A stretch of 8,695 bases of DNA from Treponema sp. (GTDB lineage: Bacteria; Spirochaetota; Spirochaetia; Treponematales; Treponemataceae), in NCBI GenBank assembly GCA_024699205.1, contig JAILQA010000194.1, positions 1 to 8,695 on the forward strand. The letters are read 5' to 3'. The notes under the pieces were generated by a model. The model was not told where the DNA came from, made no database searches, and worked only from the letters and a program-made list of their open reading frames with translations. Below, in pieces: positions 1 to 5,998 of the stretch. How positions within the stretch are numbered: the first letter of the stretch is position 1; the number at the start of each line of letters is the position of its first letter. A program made the translations under genes and the position numbers.

Positions 1-892
1 TTCTGTTGTAAATAATGTTGGCGTAAACTTGAATACAGCATCTTACATGCTTTTGAAATATGTTTCTGGTATAAACGTTTCTACCGCAAAGAAAATTGTA
101 GCTTACCGAGATGCAAATGGTAAAATCACCAGTCGTGAAGATTTGAAAAAAGTTCCGGGACTTGGACCAAAAGCCTTTGAACAGTGTGCAGGCTTTTTAA
201 AAATTGCAGAAAGTTCTGACCCATTGGACAATACTTGGGTTCATCCAGAAAACTATGATGCAGCCCGCGAAATCCTTCCTATGATTCAGAAAGGCGAAAA
301 GATTTCTACTTCAAAAATTGATGAAATTGCACAGAAATACAACATTGGCGTTACAACTGTTCGTGATATTGTAGAAGAACTCCAAAAACCAAACCGCGAC
401 CCTCGTGACGGATATCCAGCTCCTATTATGCAGAAGGGCGTTGTTCAGTTTGAAGATTTGAAAGAAGGTATGAAAGTTACCGGAAAAATCAAAAATGTTG
501 TTGATTTTGGTGCTTTTGTTGATATAGGTTTGCATGAAACTGGACTTGTTCACCTTAGCGAATTGAGCGACAGTTTTGTAACAGATCCTATGGAGGTTGT
601 AAAAGTTGGCGATGTCCGCGAGTTTACAATCATTCAGCTGGATACTGTAAGACGAAGAATCAGCTTATCGCTAAAGAGCGATGCTGCCTCAAGAATCGGT
701 GGCGATAAATCAGCTGCCAAAAAAGAAAATACAGGTTCAGTAACACCTAAGAGGGTTGTAGTTGTTAAAAAAGATGGCAACAAGTCAAACTCTGCCGGTA
801 ATAACGGACGTTCTGGTGAAAACCGAAGGTATAATTCCGGTAGTGATGATGGCATGAGCTACAATCCTTTTGCGGCATTTTTTAACAAATAA
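1..892 (+). CDS. tex: Tex-family S1 RNA-binding protein, C-terminal part (5' end outside window)
   Basis: The reading frame is open from the left edge (first full codon at base 2) to TAA at 890-892, giving about 296 C-terminal residues of a family usually near 750-800 aa. The missing N-terminal part would hold the helical and YqgF-like domains. Visible in order: the Tex signature VGVNLNTAS at the edge; a helix-hairpin-helix region (about nt 50-205) with YVSGINVSTAKKIVAYR and the hairpin VPGLGPKAFEQCAGFL; a second helical segment starting LDNTWVHPENYDAAREIL; then an S1 RNA-binding domain (about nt 449-676) with the typical DFGAFVDIGLHETGLVHLSE core. The last 70 residues are a Lys/Ser/Asn/Gly-rich basic tail ending YNPFAAFFNK. 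The family is cytoplasmic, binds nucleic acid, and is linked to transcription and expression of particular genes. The TTG at 29 is not a real start, because the frame continues upstream with family-like sequence. The identification is secure; the exact role in this organism is not. Confidence 0.95.
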   Translation, partial: SVVNNVGVNLNTASYMLLKYVSGINVSTAKKIVAYRDANGKITSREDLKKVPGLGPKAFEQCAGFLKIAESSDPLDNTWVHPENYDAAREILPMIQKGEKISTSKIDEIAQKYNIGVTTVRDIVEELQKPNRDPRDGYPAPIMQKGVVQFEDLKEGMKVTGKIKNVVDFGAFVDIGLHETGLVHLSELSDSFVTDPMEVVKVGDVREFTIIQLDTVRRRISLSLKSDAASRIGGDKSAAKKENTGSVTPKRVVVVKKDGNKSNSAGNNGRSGENRRYNSGSDDGMSYNPFAAFFNK

Positions 893-917
893 CTTATTGT
901 TAATGATGACATGTAAT

Positions 918-946
918 TTGTAATATTATTTAAATAGTGCTATAAT
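918..946 (+). promoter_or_regulatory. Sigma-70-type extended -10 promoter for the lipoprotein operon
   Basis: The -35 box is TTGTAA (918-923, 4 of 6 consensus bases), followed by a 17-bp spacer and a perfect -10 box TATAAT (941-946). TG at 938-939 gives the extended -10 form TGCTATAAT. The predicted start point is around 952-954, leaving a leader of about 45 nt before the ATG at 999. It is the best promoter seen in the window. It is predicted from sequence only. Confidence 0.7.
927..938 (+). repeat. Upstream copy of 12-bp repeat / putative operator half (TATTTAAATAGT)
   Basis: TATTTAAATAGT occurs here and again, identically, at 962-973. The core TATTTAAATA (927-936) is a perfect 10-bp palindrome. 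This copy lies inside the spacer between the -35 and -10 boxes, where a bound protein would compete with RNA polymerase. The operator role is inferred. AT-rich palindromes occur by chance in such genomes, but exact duplication around a promoter is less expected. Confidence 0.5.
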
Positions 947-958
947 TATATACTGTAG

Positions 959-974
959 TACTATTTAAATAGTA
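959..974 (+). promoter_or_regulatory. 16-bp perfect palindrome just downstream of predicted start point (putative operator)
   Basis: TACTATTTAAATAGTA is a perfect 16-bp inverted repeat containing the second copy of the 12-bp repeat also found at 927-938. The two palindrome centres are 35 bp apart, and the pair brackets the -10 box and the predicted start. This is the usual arrangement for a dimeric repressor with two sites. In RNA the site could also form a weak AU hairpin, but it lacks the GC content for a terminator. No regulator gene is visible in the window. Confidence 0.5.
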
Positions 975-982
975 AAAAAACT

Positions 983-991
983 AGGAGGAGG
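983..991 (+). promoter_or_regulatory. Strong Shine-Dalgarno for the 941-aa lipoprotein gene
   Basis: AGGAGGAGG contains two overlapping perfect AGGAGG sequences and ends 7 nt before the ATG at 999. This fixes that start codon and predicts high translation. It is the strongest ribosome site in the window. Confidence 0.85.
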
Positions 992-998
992 TTTTTCC

Positions 999-3824
999 AT
1001 GAAGAAGAAAATAATCTTTGGTTCAACCTTGTTGGCTTTGGTTTTATGTATTTTCGGATGTAATTTTCAGTTGCCGGAATCCATTGCTGTAAAATCAAAT
1101 GCAAAATATGAGTTTGCGATTGCAAATAAGAGTTTCCCACTTGGTGATTTATTTTCTATTGATAAAATAAGGGAATCTTTTTCTGGCGATTCATCAAATT
1201 CTAATTCCGGGGGAGAATCTGTAAGTGCAGATATGCAGATTTACGATTATAATCCAGATAAATCTGCGAATGAGAAATCTACCCAGAAGTTCCTTATCAA
1301 CATGAAGCTTCAGGAAATCCCTCTTAATCTGGACGAATATCTTGCGGATATAGATTTTGACTCAAGCTTTGATTCCATGAATATCAATAAGGAAATTGAA
1401 ATCCCAAATGTTGATATCAATGAAGATAAAGTAGTTGATGTTGAAGTAAACGAAAAAATCAATGCACTGGTTTCTTTCAGAGGAACTACTCAAGAAACTG
1501 CACCTTTGTCAGTGACTTTTAATCCAGGTAACGGTTTCAACAATATAACTTATAAAACCGGTTACATGGTTATTTCTAATACTCCTGATTTGGATAATGT
1601 TGATTTTGGTCAATATGGACAGGAAGGTTTTACTCTTCCTCAATTTGTTTCAGAAGGAAAGCTTACTGGAGCTGTAAAACTCCTTTATAATGGAAACGTT
1701 ATTTCAGAGGCAACTTTTGATGATAATGGTCTGGCTCGTTTACCTCTTAATAATGTTACAGTTTATGTAGAAGGTATGTCCCTCAATTTTACCGGAGGAG
1801 AGAATGGTAAAACCTTCTATGCACTTGTTTCTCAAGACAGCCAGGTAAAGAGTGCAAACGGTATTTCTTTCCAGGATCCTATTGATTCCACTCTGGAAGC
1901 TTCTTTTGATATAGGCAACGATTCAGCCTTAAAATCCTGCGAAATTGCAGAGGGTAGCTTAGCTGTTGAATTTTCTACCCCTGAAGAATGGTCAGGCATT
2001 GAAATTAAAACTTATCAGATTGATTTGACTGGCGGTTTGAATGTAACTCTTGCTTACGATAGTCTTTTAGATGGTTCTGATTCTACACGTAAGGAATTTG
2101 ATTTTGCTGCCGCAGGAGTAACTCAGGAGCAAAAAACTTTTGTAAATACAGATATTACAGCAAATACAGCAGTTTCAATCAAAATGACAAATGCTAATTT
2201 GCAGTTTATTGATGATAATGATCAGAAAATAAATCCTGTTGTAAAAGTTGAAGTTAAGATTGAAGAAGTTGCCAGTGCACTTGTTGTAATTCAGGCTGCT
2301 GATTCAGGTTCTTCTGAAACACAAAACACAGAAGAATCATTCAATACCAGAATCGAAGATTCAAAGAATTTGGACTCTGATATACTTAAATCAATCAGAA
2401 AAATTAAATGGAATCCAAGTGGTCTTTCAATTTCTTACTTAAACACACTTCCTTCTTCAAATGAATTGAAACTCAAATTCTCATCTGACTTCTTTGATAT
2501 TACAGATAAGGTACAGACTTTTGGAACTACCACTGCAGAAACCCGAAAAACTATGGAACTCTTTTGTGCTGATGAACATGAAACACTGTTAGGTACAAAT
2601 GCTGGTGAGTTTAGTACAATTGATTATGCAGCAGAGTTAATTTTACCTGATTATGAAGTAGACAGCGAAGGAAATAAAACAATCATTGTAAGAGATGTAG
2701 TTCCTGGTGAAACTTATGTTATTGACCTTGTAATAACTCCAAAACCAGACTGGTATGCTGTTTATGTAAAATCAGATCTTACAAATCAGAGCGGAAACAT
2801 TTCAACAGGTTTGAACCTTTCTTCAGTTATGAAAGGCATGCAGGAAAAACTTGGCGATGATCTTTCAAGCAAGATAAAAATAGAGACAATTCCTCTTTAT
2901 CTTTTCTGTCAGATTCCTGAAATTGCAAACACATTTAATAATACGAAATTTGTTGGAAAGATAAATGCTTATATTGGAGATGATAATAAAGTTCAGGTTC
3001 CGGGCACAGACAATGTTTATCTGCTTGGTTCTGAAACTGAAACAGGTACGTTGACGAGTTCTTCAATTCCTGAGTTAACTCTGGATCCGGAAAACAGAAA
3101 TATGGTTATCTCAAATCTTTCTACAGATTTGACAGGCATAGAACCTGCCGAGATGAGTACTCTTATTGATACTACAGCCAATGGTTCTTTGTGCGTTGAT
3201 TATAATGTACACTTTGAAACCGGACAGACCGGTGATATTGAAGTTCTTGCAACCAATCTGAAGAATATTCCTCAGAATACAACAAGTTCTATCAAACTTT
3301 CTGGCTTAATTATTTTATCTCTGGACTTCACCGTTACAGAGCCAATCAGCATGGATATTCTTGAACTTGTAAAAGGCAGTGACGAAGAAGATTCAGAAAA
3401 TTCTGAAGAAGAAGATTCTGGTGATTTACTTGGTAGAAAAGAAGCAACTAATACTGAAGATTTCCAGAAATATCTTGATTTGATTGAATCAGCAAGTATT
3501 GATTATAAAACTTCTTCGCTTCCATTTAATTTTGATCCTCCAGAGGGAAGCAATAATACCATAACAATAAAAGTTGATTTGGATGGAGAAGGCACTACTT
3601 TTGAGCCAAAAGTTCTTAAATTTGATAGAGATTCTTTTGCAGCTAATCCATCAGATATTTTGAATACCTTCCCGTTAAAGCCTTCTGTCCAATTTGAAAT
3701 CCCAGAGGGAATTCTTGGTATTCCACGAAAAATGGATTTTACAGCAAATATAAATCTCACAGTAAAAACCAATGGAAAAGTTGCTGTTTGGGAAAAAAAT
3801 GCAAAAAACGGAGGTGAAGAATAA
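999..3824 (+). CDS. Large (941 aa) secreted lipoprotein of unknown function
   Basis: I do not recognise a named family. The N terminus is a lipoprotein signal: MKKK, a hydrophobic stretch (residues 5-19), and the lipobox-like IFGC with Cys21 as the likely lipidated residue. Spirochaete lipoboxes are known to be looser than the enterobacterial L-[AS]-[GA]-C. After that the protein has no membrane segments. It is rich in Asp, Asn, Ser and Thr, with alternating hydrophobic/polar stretches that suggest stacked beta domains. Residues about 793-809 form an acidic insert (10 Asp/Glu in 17). The start is set by the strong Shine-Dalgarno. The stop overlaps the next ATG (TAATG), so the two genes are translationally coupled. 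The protein probably sits at the outer membrane, in the periplasm or on the surface, and works with the barrel-like protein encoded next. The promoter carries paired palindromes, so expression may be switched. Alternatives include an adhesin, a structural envelope protein or a lipid/substrate-binding protein; the sequence does not decide. Lipoprotein status is fairly sure; function is unknown. Confidence 0.85.
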   Translation: MKKKIIFGSTLLALVLCIFGCNFQLPESIAVKSNAKYEFAIANKSFPLGDLFSIDKIRESFSGDSSNSNSGGESVSADMQIYDYNPDKSANEKSTQKFLINMKLQEIPLNLDEYLADIDFDSSFDSMNINKEIEIPNVDINEDKVVDVEVNEKINALVSFRGTTQETAPLSVTFNPGNGFNNITYKTGYMVISNTPDLDNVDFGQYGQEGFTLPQFVSEGKLTGAVKLLYNGNVISEATFDDNGLARLPLNNVTVYVEGMSLNFTGGENGKTFYALVSQDSQVKSANGISFQDPIDSTLEASFDIGNDSALKSCEIAEGSLAVEFSTPEEWSGIEIKTYQIDLTGGLNVTLAYDSLLDGSDSTRKEFDFAAAGVTQEQKTFVNTDITANTAVSIKMTNANLQFIDDNDQKINPVVKVEVKIEEVASALVVIQAADSGSSETQNTEESFNTRIEDSKNLDSDILKSIRKIKWNPSGLSISYLNTLPSSNELKLKFSSDFFDITDKVQTFGTTTAETRKTMELFCADEHETLLGTNAGEFSTIDYAAELILPDYEVDSEGNKTIIVRDVVPGETYVIDLVITPKPDWYAVYVKSDLTNQSGNISTGLNLSSVMKGMQEKLGDDLSSKIKIETIPLYLFCQIPEIANTFNNTKFVGKINAYIGDDNKVQVPGTDNVYLLGSETETGTLTSSSIPELTLDPENRNMVISNLSTDLTGIEPAEMSTLIDTTANGSLCVDYNVHFETGQTGDIEVLATNLKNIPQNTTSSIKLSGLIILSLDFTVTEPISMDILELVKGSDEEDSENSEEEDSGDLLGRKEATNTEDFQKYLDLIESASIDYKTSSLPFNFDPPEGSNNTITIKVDLDGEGTTFEPKVLKFDRDSFAANPSDILNTFPLKPSVQFEIPEGILGIPRKMDFTANINLTVKTNGKVAVWEKNAKNGGEE
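3375..3425 (+). repeat. Acidic low-complexity segment within the lipoprotein gene
   Basis: This segment encodes Gly793-Asp809, with runs such as DEEDSENSEEEDSGD. At DNA level the unit GAAGAAGATTC occurs twice in close succession, so replication slippage could change its length in frame or out of frame. It probably forms a flexible loop between beta-rich parts. Confidence 0.6.
3810..3816 (+). promoter_or_regulatory. Shine-Dalgarno inside the lipoprotein 3' end, for the overlapping outer-membrane gene
   Basis: GGAGGTG lies within the last codons of the upstream gene and ends 7 nt before the ATG at 3824. That ATG shares one base with the upstream TAA. This decides the start of the downstream gene and supports coupled translation of the pair. 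Confidence 0.8.
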
Positions 3825-5107
3825 TGAAAAAGCTACTCACTTCTTTCCTTATTTTAGGTTTATCGGTTAATTTAATGTTTGCAGCTGGCAAAGGCTTTTT
3901 TAGAAATCGTTGGTTTGAAATTAAAGCGGATGTGCCTGTTGATATTTCTAATAATGCAATTTCGGTATCGGACTTTCTTGTTAAGGACGTAGTAATTGAT
4001 TTGCAGGACTTATGTGACAATCTTCCCGAAAAAGGCTTTAATTTTGCAGCAGCAGTTGATCCATATGTTGGACTGAATTTGAATTTGCGTAAATTTAACT
4101 TTGGATTTGGTGCAGGTGCTGAAGTATATTCCAACATTGGTACTTCCAAAGACGTGTTTGAATTCATCGCTTATGGAAATAAAATTGGTGAATCAGTTTC
4201 TGTAGATTTGGATGCTTATCTTGATACTTTTGCTTATGCCGAAGTTCATTTTGGTACAAAATTTGGGAAATTATCAACCTTAATTCAGCCTGCAGTATTT
4301 GGAACTGTGGCACATGCTGTTTCACAGGATTCATACGTTAAGTTCAACAATACAGCAGACGGACAGTTTGATATTGATGTAAATGCCTTGTTCAATATTT
4401 ACAGTGAATTTTCTTCAGAGGATTTCAAGAATAAAACTTACACAGATTTTAATGTTATCTTGAACAAAATTATACCAACAATCGGTTTTGATATTTCAGG
4501 TTCTGCTTCTTATGAAGTTTCAGACATTCTTACTGTTAATACTTCTGCAAGAATTCCTCTTGTTCCTAGTAGATTATCTCAGGCAACTCCGTTTAAGTAT
4601 TCTATGAACAAACAAATTTCGCTTGATAGTCTACTTAAGAAAGATTCAGAAGATGAAGAATCTGATACAACAGATACTCAAGAAAGTCAACCTGCAGAAG
4701 AGGAAGAAGAAAATGATAATGGATTTGGTGATACTTATTCTGTAGATTATATTCTTCACCGTCCTTTAAAATTCTCTTTGGGCGCAGAATTCCATCCATT
4801 TGGCAACTTTATGAATTATTATGGAAGCCTTGGATTTGGATTACGTCATCCTTTTGCTCAGAATACTGATGAACTTGATGCATATTTTGATTATCTTCTT
4901 GGTATAAGATTAAGCTTGATGAACATAGTTCAATTCTCTGTATCTACAGAAAGAACAGACGAAGTGTATAAGCATAAAGCAATGCTTTCTTTAAGTGTAA
5001 GACTTGTACAAATTGATGCAGGCGTTGCTCTAGAATCAACTTCATTGGCTAATAGTTTTAAGGGACAGGGTGTTGGTGCATTTGTAACAGCATACGTTGG
5101 ATTCTAA
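3824..5107 (+). CDS. Exported protein, probable outer-membrane beta-barrel, unknown function
   Basis: The 427-aa product has a typical Sec signal peptide, MKKLL then hydrophobic residues to LMFAAG, with likely cleavage after Ala20 or Ala21 and no lipobox Cys. The mature part has many amphipathic beta-strand-like stretches with Gly and aromatic residues, for example around residues 74-105 and 305-427. It ends in GAFVTAYVGF, with the C-terminal Phe typical of proteins assembled by the BAM machinery. Residues 274-298 are an acidic low-complexity insert (14 Asp/Glu in 25), probably an exposed loop. The gene starts one base inside the stop of the 941-aa lipoprotein gene, so the two are probably made together and may form a complex. 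I cannot place it in a named porin or OmpW/OmpA-type family. A periplasmic beta-rich protein is the main alternative. Export is secure, the barrel is likely, and the substrate or role is unknown. Confidence 0.8.
   Translation: MKKLLTSFLILGLSVNLMFAAGKGFFRNRWFEIKADVPVDISNNAISVSDFLVKDVVIDLQDLCDNLPEKGFNFAAAVDPYVGLNLNLRKFNFGFGAGAEVYSNIGTSKDVFEFIAYGNKIGESVSVDLDAYLDTFAYAEVHFGTKFGKLSTLIQPAVFGTVAHAVSQDSYVKFNNTADGQFDIDVNALFNIYSEFSSEDFKNKTYTDFNVILNKIIPTIGFDISGSASYEVSDILTVNTSARIPLVPSRLSQATPFKYSMNKQISLDSLLKKDSEDEESDTTDTQESQPAEEEEENDNGFGDTYSVDYILHRPLKFSLGAEFHPFGNFMNYYGSLGFGLRHPFAQNTDELDAYFDYLLGIRLSLMNIVQFSVSTERTDEVYKHKAMLSLSVRLVQIDAGVALESTSLANSFKGQGVGAFVTAYVGF
4643..4717 (+). repeat. Acidic low-complexity segment within the outer-membrane protein gene
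   Basis: This segment encodes Asp274-Asp298, including SEDEESD and five consecutive Glu (AEEEEEND). It resembles in composition the acidic insert of the preceding lipoprotein. The GAA/GAG-rich DNA is slippage-prone. It is likely a flexible loop between strands, possibly cation-binding, although that role is speculation. Confidence 0.6.
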
Positions 5108-5134
5108 AACTAAAAATATATTGAGGTTATAAAA

Positions 5135-5989
5135 ATGTTTAAAATCATCGAAAAAAAGCAGCTTTCTGCTGGAGTTTTCTACATGAAAGTAGAAGCTCCC
5201 GAAATTGCCCGCAATAGAAAGGCCGGACAATTTGTAATTATCCAAGTGGAATCCGAATATGGAGAACGTATTCCGCTTACAATAGCAGATGCAAATGCTC
5301 AGGAGGGCTGGATTGCTCTTGTTTTTCAGGCAGTAGGCGCATCTACATTTAAACTTTCACTTAAAAAAGAAGGTCAGTATCTTCCGACAGTTTTAGGTCC
5401 TTTGGGAAATCCTTCTAAAATAGAAAAGTATGATGCCCCGGTTCTCGTCGTTGGCGGTGGTTTTGGAGTTGCTCCTTGTTATCCGATTGTTCAGGCTCAT
5501 AAAGCAATCGGTAACAAAGTGATTATGGTAATTTGTGCCCGCAATAAAGACCTTCTTATCTATGTAGATGAAATGAAGGCTCTTGCAGATGAAGTTATAA
5601 TTATGACAGATGATGGTTCTGCCGGACGCAAGGGAGTTTCGACTGTTCCTGTAAAAGAAATGTGCGAAAGTCAAACTCCACCTGCAGAAGTTATTGCAAT
5701 TGGACCTCCAATAATGATGAAGTTCTGTGCACTAACCACAAAAGAATATGGTATTAAGACTACAGTTTCATTAAATACAATTATGATTGATGGAACCGGT
5801 ATGTGCGGCGGATGTCGTGTAAGTGTTGGTGGTCAAACTAAGTTTGTATGTGTTGATGGCCCTGAGTTTGATGCTCACATCGTTGACTGGGATAATATGA
5901 TGATGCGAATGAAGTCTTTCAGAGACCGAGAAGTTGCTGATGATCATAAATGCAGGATGCTTGCCCAGGCAGAAGAATTGGCAAAGTAG
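5135..5989 (+). CDS. nfnA: NADH-dependent reduced ferredoxin:NADP+ oxidoreductase subunit A (NfnA; FAD/[2Fe-2S] subunit)
   Basis: This is the small subunit of the electron-bifurcating NfnAB transhydrogenase of anaerobes, which couples NADH and reduced ferredoxin oxidation to NADP+ reduction in the cytoplasm. At 284 aa it matches the usual length of about 280. The N-terminal FAD domain has the RxPxT-type motif R45-IPLT49. The nucleotide domain has VVGGGFGVAPCYP (105-117), CARNKDLLIYVDEM (134-147), DDGSAGRKG (159-167) and GPPIMMK (190-196). The C-terminal [2Fe-2S] site is D219-GTGMC224-GGC227, with C239 in KFVCVDGPEF. One Asp plus three Cys ligands are known for NfnA, and D219 is the natural candidate. 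The start is supported by TGAGG (5122-5126) 8 nt upstream. nfnB follows after 9 nt. Close relatives are dihydroorotate dehydrogenase electron-transfer (PyrK-like) proteins and 'sulfide dehydrogenase subunit beta', but the nfnB partner argues for Nfn. There are 27 nt to the upstream gene and no clear promoter, so read-through from the envelope operon is possible. Confidence 0.92.
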   Translation: MFKIIEKKQLSAGVFYMKVEAPEIARNRKAGQFVIIQVESEYGERIPLTIADANAQEGWIALVFQAVGASTFKLSLKKEGQYLPTVLGPLGNPSKIEKYDAPVLVVGGGFGVAPCYPIVQAHKAIGNKVIMVICARNKDLLIYVDEMKALADEVIIMTDDGSAGRKGVSTVPVKEMCESQTPPAEVIAIGPPIMMKFCALTTKEYGIKTTVSLNTIMIDGTGMCGGCRVSVGGQTKFVCVDGPEFDAHIVDWDNMMMRMKSFRDREVADDHKCRMLAQAEELAK

Positions 5990-5992
5990 GAG
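5988..5992 (+). promoter_or_regulatory. Shine-Dalgarno of nfnB overlapping the nfnA stop codon
   Basis: AGGAG shares its first two bases with the TAG stop of nfnA (5987-5989) and ends 6 nt before the ATG at 5999. This fixes the nfnB start and supports coupled translation of the two subunits. Confidence 0.8.
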
Positions 5993-5998
5993 CAGAAA

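Noticed and set aside
29..31. TTG as the start of a separate short protein
   Set aside because: The frame is open to the window edge and the upstream residues match the Tex signature, so this is an internal Leu codon.
882..902. AT-only inverted repeat TTAACAAATAA / TTATTGTTAA over the tex stop codon, as a terminator
   Set aside because: The stem is all but free of GC pairs, has a bulge and is not followed by a T run. It is unlikely to terminate transcription.
3757..4167. 136-codon minus-strand frame across the lipoprotein/outer-membrane gene junction
   Set aside because: It covers the signal peptide and Shine-Dalgarno of the real gene on the other strand and has no family resemblance.
5117..5122. 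TATATT as a -10 box for nfnA
   Set aside because: No -35-like sequence lies at 16-18 bp. The nearest TTG-type hexamers give spacers of 14 or 29 bp.
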